This document shows, piece by piece, positions 1 through 5,144 of a DNA stretch of 5,144 nt (within the stretch, counting starts at the first letter, position 1; each line of letters starts with the position of its first letter). The stretch spans positions 1 through 5,144 of the forward strand of contig DOZP01000323.1 in assembly GCA_003517945.1 (NCBI GenBank). The letters run 5' to 3'. The DNA is from Porphyromonadaceae bacterium (GTDB lineage: Bacteria > Bacteroidota > Bacteroidia > Bacteroidales > Tannerellaceae). Under the pieces are notes generated by a model that saw nothing but the letters and a program-made list of their open reading frames with translations, had not been told where the DNA came from and made no database searches. Both the position numbers and the translations under genes were made by a program.

Positions 1-78
1 TTTTCAGTCCACAAAATTACAATTAATTTTGATAATGAGGAAGGGGATTTGAAAAAGTTAGAGCACATATTTGATTAA
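1..78 (+). CDS. C-terminal end of an unidentified plus-strand gene (partial)
   Basis: Frame 1 is open from the first base and stops at TAA 76-78, giving 25 codons rich in charged residues and ending in KKLEHIFD. The other two plus frames stop early (by base 26 and base 52) and read less like protein. No start is visible because the gene would begin left of the window. The main support is context: 13 bases after the stop begins a long hairpin with a T-run on the plus strand, which is what one expects behind a plus-strand gene, and the next gene (152-706) faces it on the opposite strand. The residue stretch is too short to name a family. It could be a chance open frame, since 25 codons is not significant by itself. 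Confidence 0.5.
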   Translation, partial: FSVHKITINFDNEEGDLKKLEHIFD

Positions 79-91
79 TTGTCTTATTGAT

Positions 92-146
92 AAACAAATA
101 ATTGAAATAAGTGGCATACCAACTTGTTTCAATTATTTGTTTTTTT
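92..146 (+). terminator. Intrinsic terminator between convergent genes
   Basis: Arms 92-112 and 122-142 pair over 21 positions around a short GGCATACCA loop, in which GG/CC can pair further. The only imperfect position is T108 opposite G126, which is a U-G wobble in plus-strand RNA but an A-C mismatch in minus-strand RNA. A run of seven T (140-146) follows on the plus strand. On the minus strand the tail is only TTTGTTTATC-like. The element therefore best serves the plus-strand gene ending at 78, and may also weakly stop minus-strand transcripts of the lipoprotein gene ending at 152. Confidence 0.75.
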
Positions 147-151
147 ATTAC

Positions 152-706
152 TTATTTACGTCCATCACCAACATTAAATGTAAAATTGTAAACAACTTTA
201 GGACAATAACATTGAGCTGTATTGTCATTAATGGTTCTGGTAGTAACTTTATATCCTGTTAATGTAAATTTCTTTATTCCGATTTTAGAAAACTTAAATG
301 TGCCGATTTTAGTTGTTTTACTCCAATTAAAAGACAGGCCATTACCTACTCCTATATAATAAACATCATCATAATTGAGGGTTAATGTATATGGCAATGG
401 AGTAATAACATCTCTTTCTTGGTCTACAATAAAAGGCGCTTCTCCACAATTACAACCAAATCCGTTATCTGGTGGTAATGATGCATATGTTTTTATAGGT
501 TCTGTGTTGACGGAATCATGTGAAATAATATAAAAACTTTCATATGGGTTAAATTCTTCAAAAATAATTCCCATGCTTGAGTTATGTAAACCTTCTGTAA
601 CTTCTTCAGCAGAGTTTCCGTTTAGATTTTCTTCAATATTTTTTTGACACCCTTCAAGAAGCATAAAACATGTTATAAATAAAAATATGATTATAGTCTT
701 TTTCAT
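152..706 (-). CDS. Small lipoprotein of unknown function with two CxC pairs
   Basis: This is a complete 184-residue protein whose family I do not recognise. Residues 1-20 form a lipoprotein signal peptide: MKK, a hydrophobic core rich in I, F and L, and a lipobox LLEGC with Cys20 as the likely lipidated residue. The mature start, CQKNIEEN, resembles the Q-K-acidic export signal described for surface lipoproteins of Bacteroidota, so the cell surface is plausible. The rest is mostly polar with alternating hydrophobic residues, suggesting a beta-rich fold of about 130 residues. Two Cys-x-Cys pairs, at 85/87 (GFGCNCGE) and 166/168 (QCYCPK), could form disulfides or bind a metal; this is inference. 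The gene stands alone. It is separated from the SusCD-type operon by a terminator and 351 bases, and is more AT-rich (one 60-base sample is 33% G+C, against 52% in a susD-like sample). It converges on the gene ending at 78. The ATG at 704-706 is chosen because it gives a signal peptide of normal length. Confidence 0.85.
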   Translation of the reverse strand: MKKTIIIFLFITCFMLLEGCQKNIEENLNGNSAEEVTEGLHNSSMGIIFEEFNPYESFYIISHDSVNTEPIKTYASLPPDNGFGCNCGEAPFIVDQERDVITPLPYTLTLNYDDVYYIGVGNGLSFNWSKTTKIGTFKFSKIGIKKFTLTGYKVTTRTINDNTAQCYCPKVVYNFTFNVGDGRK

Positions 707-763
707 GATAAAGTATGTTGATAATTAATATTTGATTTTAATCACAATCGATATACCATATTT

Positions 764-789
764 GCCCCTTGCATATAGAATGCCGGGGC
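764..789 (-). other. GC-rich hairpin in the leader region of the small lipoprotein gene
   Basis: Five G-C pairs (764-768 with 785-789) enclose a small internal loop, four more pairs (771-774 with 780-783) and a five-base loop. It is conspicuous inside a very AT-rich gap. It lies 58 bases upstream of the ATG at 706 and would be in the 5' untranslated RNA if the promoter is near 876. It is not followed by T-residues on the minus strand. On the plus strand a T8 run (803-810) lies 13 bases further on, too far for a normal terminator. Role unknown. Confidence 0.35.
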
Positions 790-875
790 TATGCTTTATT
801 CGTTTTTTTTGAGGACAATATGTTTGTGTTTCCATAAGAAAATATTAAATATAATTATATACTTATGATGTGTTG

Positions 876-883
876 TAAAGATA
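876..883 (-). promoter_or_regulatory. Possible Bacteroides-type -7 element for the small lipoprotein gene
   Basis: On the minus strand this reads TATCTTTA, one base off the Bacteroidota -7 consensus TAnnTTTG. It sits downstream of the operon terminator and about 170 bases before the ATG at 706, where a promoter for the lipoprotein gene is needed. No TTTG-like -33 element is seen at the expected 19-21 base spacing; that stretch is only A/T. An overlapping alternative, CATTTTTG at 884-891, is no better supported. Weak call. Confidence 0.25.
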
Positions 884-951
884 CAAAAATGAAATGAATA
901 TTTATATAATGACCTGTATTTTAACAATAATTACAATTAAAGTGTGAGTTT

Positions 952-999
952 GAATATATAAAAAGCAGAGACCATTAAAATTAATCTTAATGGTCTCTG
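952..999 (-). terminator. Intrinsic terminator of the SusCD-type operon
   Basis: A perfect 13-base-pair stem (966-978 with 987-999, arm CAGAGACCATTAA) with an eight-base loop is followed on the minus strand by C, five T and a TATATT tail (965-952). It begins 58 bases beyond the stop codon of the last operon gene at 1058. There is no T-run immediately after the stem on the plus strand, so the direction is clear. It separates the four-gene operon from the lipoprotein gene at 152-706. Confidence 0.88.
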
Positions 1000-1057
1000 A
1001 AACGAAGAATATTTTTACCTGATGGATTTATTTCATTAGGTAATAGTTAATAAATTC

Positions 1058-1750
1058 TTAATAATGATCTTCCGGATAGCCGGTGTAACGATGTCCGGAG
1101 ATAACGCGAGTTACATCTTTTGCCGGATCATGTGTAATGACATCTATTTCCCATTTATAAGCTATATTTGGATCCGTACGATTTTCTTCCGGGATAAATA
1201 CGCTTTTAAAACTGGCTGTTCCGCTGCAAAGTGTCAATTTTATAAAAATACTGTCTGCTTGATTGCCGCCAATTGTTGTGGCTCCCTTAGGTATAATCTT
1301 ACCTTCATTGATATAGCAATGGATATATTTCTGTGGGATGCCTTCTATACGGTCTTCGGCTGACTCCGGATTTCCTTCCGGCTGACCTTCGGGATTACTT
1401 TCCGGAGATATGGTAACCTCGTTGTTAGTTAGCTCGCTAAATTCGGAACTTTTTGATTTAAAAGAACCGGCATCGCCATCTAAGAAAAATTTACTTTTTA
1501 GCAGAAGACTGTCGTTGAGATAATAATCATCGATCCAAATCTCATTTATTTTGTTATCAGACGTATTGTATATCCGGATTTCATAACCATACGAATAATC
1601 AAAATATTGTTCACTCATATTTTCATCATACAATTCATAGAGAAATCGTCCGGAATACTCCAGTGTTTCACTGTCCCATATATCAAGGTCCTGATCGCAG
1701 GCGGTGAAAGTCAAACAACCTATAATGCTTAAAATATATAACTTTTTCAT
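1058..1750 (-). CDS. Surface lipoprotein, BT2261-like / lipid-binding putative hydrolase type
   Basis: This is a complete 230-residue protein. Residues 1-18 are a lipoprotein signal peptide ending in the lipobox FTAC, with Cys18 followed by acidic residues (CDQDLDIW), as in exported surface lipoproteins of this phylum. The early mature segment (YSGRFLYELYDEN, about 32-44) and the C-terminal SGHRYTGYPEDHY resemble the small 'lipid-binding putative hydrolase' lipoproteins (PF12888) often found at the end of SusCD operons; despite the family name, no enzymatic activity can be inferred. A Pro/Glu/Gly/Asn-rich segment at 115-133 looks like a flexible insert and comes from a 12-base tandem repeat. 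It is last in the operon: its ATG lies four bases after the previous stop, so the two are probably translationally coupled. The terminator at 952-999 follows. The likely role is an accessory subunit on the outer face of the transporter. Family assignment is from remembered motifs and moderately sure; coding status is firm. Confidence 0.8.
   Translation of the reverse strand: MKKLYILSIIGCLTFTACDQDLDIWDSETLEYSGRFLYELYDENMSEQYFDYSYGYEIRIYNTSDNKINEIWIDDYYLNDSLLLKSKFFLDGDAGSFKSKSSEFSELTNNEVTISPESNPEGQPEGNPESAEDRIEGIPQKYIHCYINEGKIIPKGATTIGGNQADSIFIKLTLCSGTASFKSVFIPEENRTDPNIAYKWEIDVITHDPAKDVTRVISGHRYTGYPEDHY
1358..1405 (-). repeat. Four imperfect 12-base coding tandem repeats
   Basis: Within the preceding lipoprotein gene, codons 116-131 form four consecutive four-codon units reading PESN, PEGQ, PEGN and PESA. 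At the DNA level the units share CCGGAA-like starts (CCGGAAAGTAAT, CCCGAAGGTCAG and so on), so they probably arose by duplication of a 12-base unit. Because the unit is a multiple of three, copy changes would keep the frame. The encoded peptide is acidic and proline-rich and is likely a flexible linker or loop. Confidence 0.75.
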
Positions 1751-1754
1751 ACGA

Positions 1755-2456
1755 TTAATTATTAGTTATTGTAACATAAAATGTCATTCCGACATATTCG
1801 GCACCCCAACTGAGCGTATTTGTTTCAGGGTCATATTTAGCGTCTACGAGTTTAGTAACCGAATCTCCCCAACCCTCTACATCTCCGGAAATAAATTCGA
1901 GGGTATTGTCTTCTTTTAGTCGAAAATATCCTTGCGCAGTAAATGCAGCACCATAGCCGGCACGATATTGGTAAAAGCCACCGAGAAAATCGGATATGTA
2001 GAATAGTCCCGGCTCTTCCTGATTGATAATAATAGGGTAAGAACTGCCGTATCGGGTGATTGTACCTCCCGAATTACGGTAACTGTCAGGTGACGTGTTC
2101 CAAAAGGTGGATGTAATCGGTGCGCCGTCTGTTTCATATACATATACGGTGCGAACCGCTTCTTTGGCAAAACCGTCTTCATTATAGGAAGAATATTTCA
2201 GCGGGTAAGTACCCGGTTTATTAGTATTCACACTACCGGAAAGAATCACATCTCCACTCACATCCTCGCCGTTTGATATGGCGATAACTCCGGGATCAAC
2301 AAATGCAGTACCTTTCGGCCAGAATAATTGAGATGCGCCTTTCAATTCCAAATCAACATAATAGGTGATTCGCGAAACTCCTTCTGTTTCTTTGTCACAG
2401 GATGTGAAAAACAGAATTACAGAGGAAATTATCAAGCAATATTTATATAATTTCAT
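1755..2456 (-). CDS. SusCD-associated lipoprotein with Ig-like (DUF5011) and DUF5012-type domains, BT2262-like
   Basis: From the ATG at 2454-2456 the product has 233 residues: a signal peptide MKLYKY plus hydrophobic core, then lipobox FTSC with Cys20 followed by DKETEG. Residues about 45-107 form an Ig-like fold of the DUF5011 kind, with the hallmarks GTAFVDPGV, a GEDVSGDV turn, NKPGTYPLKY and a final TVYVYE strand. Residues about 115-233 are a second beta-rich, aromatic- and glycine-rich domain matching the DUF5012/BT2262 kind of SusCD accessory lipoprotein. An in-frame ATG nine bases upstream (2465) would add MYN. I prefer the later start because MK directly begins a normal signal peptide, and because the A/T-rich leader TTAAAAATAT then sits seven bases from the ATG, much as it does before the SusD-like gene. 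It lies 36 bases after the SusD-like stop and four bases before the next gene. Role inferred: extracellular ligand-capture subunit of the importer. Confidence 0.83.
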   Translation of the reverse strand: MKLYKYCLIISSVILFFTSCDKETEGVSRITYYVDLELKGASQLFWPKGTAFVDPGVIAISNGEDVSGDVILSGSVNTNKPGTYPLKYSSYNEDGFAKEAVRTVYVYETDGAPITSTFWNTSPDSYRNSGGTITRYGSSYPIIINQEEPGLFYISDFLGGFYQYRAGYGAAFTAQGYFRLKEDNTLEFISGDVEGWGDSVTKLVDAKYDPETNTLSWGAEYVGMTFYVTITNN

Positions 2457-2492
2457 ATTATACATATTTTTAATAGTTTACAATTGGAAAAT

Positions 2493-4028
2493 TTATTTTC
2501 CTGATTTTTTATCCCACCATATCTTTTGGAAAAGATCATCTTTCTGACTCGGTGCATTCGGATTACGGGTCAGTACGTTATCCGGATAAATCGGAGATGC
2601 CGGTAGTGTAGCATTAGAGCGTGAGCGGCCGTTTACTGAAATGGTTAGATAACCAACCGGAAAATTGGCGAATGCATTACGTCTGTCGAGTTTTATGTCT
2701 ATATCATTAACCGGAGGATACTTTGTGCGATTGCGTTCAAGAAATGCTTCCGTATGTTGATAGTAAGCGTGTGCTACCCATTTCTGCATGCCGATCCGGT
2801 GAAGCATTTCTTCCGTCGAACCGCCTGTCCATTTTGCATATCCGTTTTCTTCCAGAATCAGCTTGTCGGCAATGCCATGCTGTGCAAGGGATGCTTGAAC
2901 ACCTTGTTCGTAATATTCTTGCGCTTTACCTGCATTTCCTGCACGGGCATAAACTTCGGCAATGTAGAAATTCGTTTCCCAATGTGAGATGATCATAATA
3001 TCCATATTTCCGGCGAATACAGCCTGGCTATAGGATTCCTTATCATCGGTAGTTCCGTTATCGTCAGAATCCATCCTTGAATCAAAATCACCAAAAAAGG
3101 CGCCTCTGTATACACCTCCTACGGCAGTAAACAACTTGGGCAGACGCGGATCATTATTAACGAACAAGTAGTCTACAAAATTTTTGGCGGCAATTACATT
3201 CGTTGACAGATAACTTGCTCCGCCGGCTTGAAATTCACGCATGGGATGACGTTTTCCCTCTTCTCCGTCACTCCATACGGCGCCTGATATGCGCGCACTT
3301 TCGGTTGTCAGGAATTCGTTGTTTTCAATAAAACTGAGTACGGCGCCGTTATTGTATTCAGTCGTTTCAGACAGACGCATCATCAGTTTAAGTTTGAGTG
3401 AATTGACAAATAATTGCCATTTTTCAAGGTCGCCTGCGAAAATAAAATCATATTTGGTATCGGCATCCGGAACATACGAACCGCTTAGGTCGGTAGCATA
3501 TAAATCGTCGACACGTTTCAGCAGATCTGCATAAATCGATTCGCCACTGTCAAACTTAGGGCCCTGTATACCTTCATCGCCTTTCAGGGCTTCGCTGTAT
3601 GGTATATTTCCCCAGGTATCGGTCAAGATCTGCCAGGTGTAGATAGAAAGCGCTTCCGCTATGTAATAGAACGCACGGTTTTCATTATCCGCCGATTTCT
3701 TGCGTATCACGTCAAGGTCTTTCAGTACGCCTGAAGTCATGTTACGATAGGCAGTACTATAATTTGCAGGCTGATATTCACACAACGCTTTGAATTGAGA
3801 TGCGGTATAGTGCTGTGTCCAGTATTCAACAAAAAAGCCTCCGCCAAAACCCAGATCCCATCCCATCAGCGTGTTTGCCAGATTTATTTCGGCGGCGGGA
3901 AGCAAAACTTTTGGGTCGGGTATATCGGCCAGTGCGTTCGGGTCTGTATTGATATCCAGCCAGTCGCTGCACCCCCATGTTGTGAATAGGATGAATACTG
4001 CAGCTATATTTGAAATTAAATGTTTCAT
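2493..4028 (-). CDS. SusD/RagB-family nutrient-binding outer-membrane lipoprotein
   Basis: This complete 511-residue protein is close to the usual SusD length. The signal peptide ends at Cys20 (TTWGC), followed by SDWLDINTDPN, the classic SusD mature start. Family signatures include LTDTWGNIPYSEAL (about 135-148), WQLFVNSLKLKLMMRLS (204-220), NNDPRLPKLF (291-300), a TPR-like helix FYIAEVYARAG (354-364) and the C-terminal KIWWDKK (502-508). SusD proteins act as the hinged lid over the SusC barrel, hold ligand at the cell surface and release it into the channel. The type resembles the SusD-like_2 / BT2263 branch, which hints at peptide rather than starch cargo; that is inference. It begins 19 bases after the SusC-like stop, with a TTAAAAATAT leader instead of a strong Shine-Dalgarno. 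An acidic loop DSDDNGTTDD (320-329) could bind a cation. Family call is very sure; substrate is not. Confidence 0.96.
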   Translation of the reverse strand: MKHLISNIAAVFILFTTWGCSDWLDINTDPNALADIPDPKVLLPAAEINLANTLMGWDLGFGGGFFVEYWTQHYTASQFKALCEYQPANYSTAYRNMTSGVLKDLDVIRKKSADNENRAFYYIAEALSIYTWQILTDTWGNIPYSEALKGDEGIQGPKFDSGESIYADLLKRVDDLYATDLSGSYVPDADTKYDFIFAGDLEKWQLFVNSLKLKLMMRLSETTEYNNGAVLSFIENNEFLTTESARISGAVWSDGEEGKRHPMREFQAGGASYLSTNVIAAKNFVDYLFVNNDPRLPKLFTAVGGVYRGAFFGDFDSRMDSDDNGTTDDKESYSQAVFAGNMDIMIISHWETNFYIAEVYARAGNAGKAQEYYEQGVQASLAQHGIADKLILEENGYAKWTGGSTEEMLHRIGMQKWVAHAYYQHTEAFLERNRTKYPPVNDIDIKLDRRNAFANFPVGYLTISVNGRSRSNATLPASPIYPDNVLTRNPNAPSQKDDLFQKIWWDKKSGK

Positions 4029-4047
4029 ACTCTATATTTTTAACATA

Positions 4048-5144
4048 TTAGAAAGATATATTCAATGAAAATGTGTAGGAGCTGTTCGTCGGGTTTGCAC
4101 CGAATTCACCGAACTTGGCATCCATATCGTTACCAAAGGTGGTCGTTTCAGGGTCTATATATTGGTTTTCTTTTGCTTTCCACAGCAGGAAATTGGAAGC
4201 GTTGGCAGCTACTCTCAATCCTCTGATTTTGAGTTTTTCGCATACGTTTTTGGTGAATTGGTAGGAAAGGCTGACATCGCGTAGTTTCAGGTACGAACGG
4301 TCTATTACGGCGTATGCCGGCCCGTCAAAGCCTCCGTTACTGTAAAAGGTATGAAGCGCCATCGGATCTACCGGATTTGTATTTTCGCTGTATGATCCGT
4401 CGGCGTTTATAACAACCGAATTTGGAACCATGAACGGATAGCGGTCATTCAGTACCGTTTCGGGCGCACTTCCCGGCCAGTGCATGTAATCCTTTGTATA
4501 GGAATAGATGTATCCGCCGTACCGGAAGTCTAAGGTTGCGCTGAGGGCCAGGCCTTTCCAACGGAACGTATTGGTCAACCCCATACGGTATTTTTCGTTG
4601 ATATCTTTACCGAAATACTCCTGATCGGCAGATTGCATCGGCATGCCGGCGCCGTCTACTACCGTATACTCTTCGCCATCGATTTCGACTTTGCGGGCTG
4701 TATTGACCTTAAATTGTCCGATAGGCTTTCCTTCTACGGCATAGATGCCGGCTCCGCCAAAACCGGACAGAAGGACTTCGTCCACGTCTAACCTTTCTAC
4801 TTTATTTTTGTTTATCGTATAATTCCAGCCTATGTCCCATGAAAAATCTCTGATGATTAAAGGGGTAAGGTTTAGGCTCAATTCGAAACCTTTGTTGCGG
4901 ACATCCCCGAGATTACTGACCATTTCGAAGAAACCGCTTGACGGATCGCGCGGCAGCACCTCGATCAGGTCTTTTGTGAATTTATTGTAAAAAGAAAAGT
5001 CTACACTCACACGATTATCCAGCATTCGCAACTCGGCTCCCACTTCAAACTCCCGGGTAAGCTCCGGTTTCAGGGTCTCGTTACCCAAACGGTCCGATAA
5101 GGTATAAGAGTTAACGCCTCCGAGCGGGAAAGTAAGGTCTTCGA
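4048..5144 (-). CDS. SusC/RagA-family TonB-dependent outer-membrane transporter (C-terminal part)
   Basis: The reading frame stays open to the right edge, so the gene starts outside the window. 364 complete codons are visible, about a third of a typical 1000-residue SusC. The part seen is the C-terminal beta-barrel. It contains the family stretch TLSDRLGNETLKPEL, then the strand-turn region FYNKFTKDLIEVLPRDP and SNLGDVRNKGFELSLN, repeated aromatic-ended barrel strands, and a final strand SYTFSLNISF ending in Phe as expected for BAM-assembled barrels. The signal peptide, carboxypeptidase-like domain, TonB box and plug are not in view. The leucine codon TTG at 5088 could be mistaken for a start, but the family sequence continues upstream without a break (LGGVNSYTLSDR). 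SusC forms the channel for ligand held by the SusD-like lid encoded 19 bases downstream; energy comes from TonB-ExbBD. It is the first visible gene of the operon. Confidence 0.96.
   Translation of the reverse strand, partial: EDLTFPLGGVNSYTLSDRLGNETLKPELTREFEVGAELRMLDNRVSVDFSFYNKFTKDLIEVLPRDPSSGFFEMVSNLGDVRNKGFELSLNLTPLIIRDFSWDIGWNYTINKNKVERLDVDEVLLSGFGGAGIYAVEGKPIGQFKVNTARKVEIDGEEYTVVDGAGMPMQSADQEYFGKDINEKYRMGLTNTFRWKGLALSATLDFRYGGYIYSYTKDYMHWPGSAPETVLNDRYPFMVPNSVVINADGSYSENTNPVDPMALHTFYSNGGFDGPAYAVIDRSYLKLRDVSLSYQFTKNVCEKLKIRGLRVAANASNFLLWKAKENQYIDPETTTFGNDMDAKFGEFGANPTNSSYTFSLNISF

Larger units (their letters stand above)
707..1057. other. Gene-free 351-base spacer between operon end and small lipoprotein gene
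   Basis: No convincing reading frame lies on either strand. The stretch is strongly AT-rich. It contains the operon terminator (952-999), a weak minus-strand promoter candidate (876-883) and a GC-rich hairpin (764-789), listed separately. A T8 run is at 803-810. Nothing resembling a tRNA, riboswitch class or mobile-element end was recognised. Confidence 0.7.

Noticed and set aside
71..262. Plus-strand open frame of 63 codons
   Set aside because: It overlaps the terminator hairpin and runs antisense into the lipoprotein gene; its composition is unlike a real protein.
764..810. Plus-strand terminator made from the GC-rich hairpin and T8 run
   Set aside because: The T-run begins 13 bases after the stem, too far for normal intrinsic termination, and no plus-strand gene precedes it.
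1064..1363. Plus-strand open frame of 99 codons
   Set aside because: It lies wholly antisense to the lipoprotein gene 1058-1750, with no upstream signals; a shadow frame.
1916..2182. Minus-strand open frame of 88 codons inside the DUF5012-type gene
   Set aside because: It is in another frame of a gene with clear domain signatures and has no start signal of its own.
2457..2465. Earlier ATG (2463-2465) for the DUF5012-type lipoprotein
   Set aside because: It only adds MYN before an already normal signal peptide, and the leader spacing fits the ATG at 2454-2456 better. It cannot be excluded.
2723..2992. Plus-strand frames of 89 and 77 codons
   Set aside because: Both are antisense to the well-supported SusD-like gene and look like shadows of its codon use.
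4048..5088. A complete 346-residue gene starting at TTG 5088
   Set aside because: The frame stays open to the window edge and the upstream residues continue the SusC family sequence, so this leucine codon is internal.

Overview
The window looks like a gut or host-associated Bacteroidota chromosome (Bacteroides, Parabacteroides or Dysgonomonas type). The evidence is a minus-strand susC/susD gene pair, a run of signal-peptidase-II lipoproteins with acidic residues just after the lipidated cysteine, and start codons preceded by A/T-rich leaders rather than strong Shine-Dalgarno sequences. Species cannot be told from the sequence alone.

Layout, left to right. (1) Bases 1-78 appear to be the last 25 codons of a plus-strand gene that enters from outside the window. 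It is followed by a strong hairpin plus T-run (92-146) that fills most of the convergent gap. (2) 152-706, minus strand: an AT-rich gene for a small lipoprotein of unknown function with two Cys-x-Cys pairs. (3) 707-1057: no gene. This stretch holds a short GC-rich hairpin (764-789), a weak promoter candidate for the small lipoprotein (about 876-883) and a clear intrinsic terminator (952-999) that ends the operon to its right. (4) 1058-5144, minus strand: four genes in the order SusC-like TonB-dependent transporter (only its C-terminal third is in the window), SusD/RagB-like lipoprotein, DUF5011/DUF5012-type Ig-like lipoprotein, and a lipid-binding-hydrolase-type lipoprotein. Gaps are 19, 36 (or 27) and 4 bases.

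How they work together: the SusC barrel and SusD lid form an outer-membrane importer powered by TonB. The two further lipoproteins are probably surface accessory subunits. From memory, order and protein types match the B. thetaiotaomicron BT2264-BT2263-BT2262-BT2261 complex, whose crystal structure contained peptide ligand, so an oligopeptide importer is the leading inference. No hydrolase, peptidase, sensor or sigma/anti-sigma gene lies in the window, so the substrate cannot be fixed here.

I see no clearly new system. The least explained items are the CxC lipoprotein with its hairpin-containing leader, the 12-base coding repeat in the last operon gene, and the truncated plus-strand gene at the left edge. 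No tRNA, rRNA, CRISPR array or insertion sequence was recognised.
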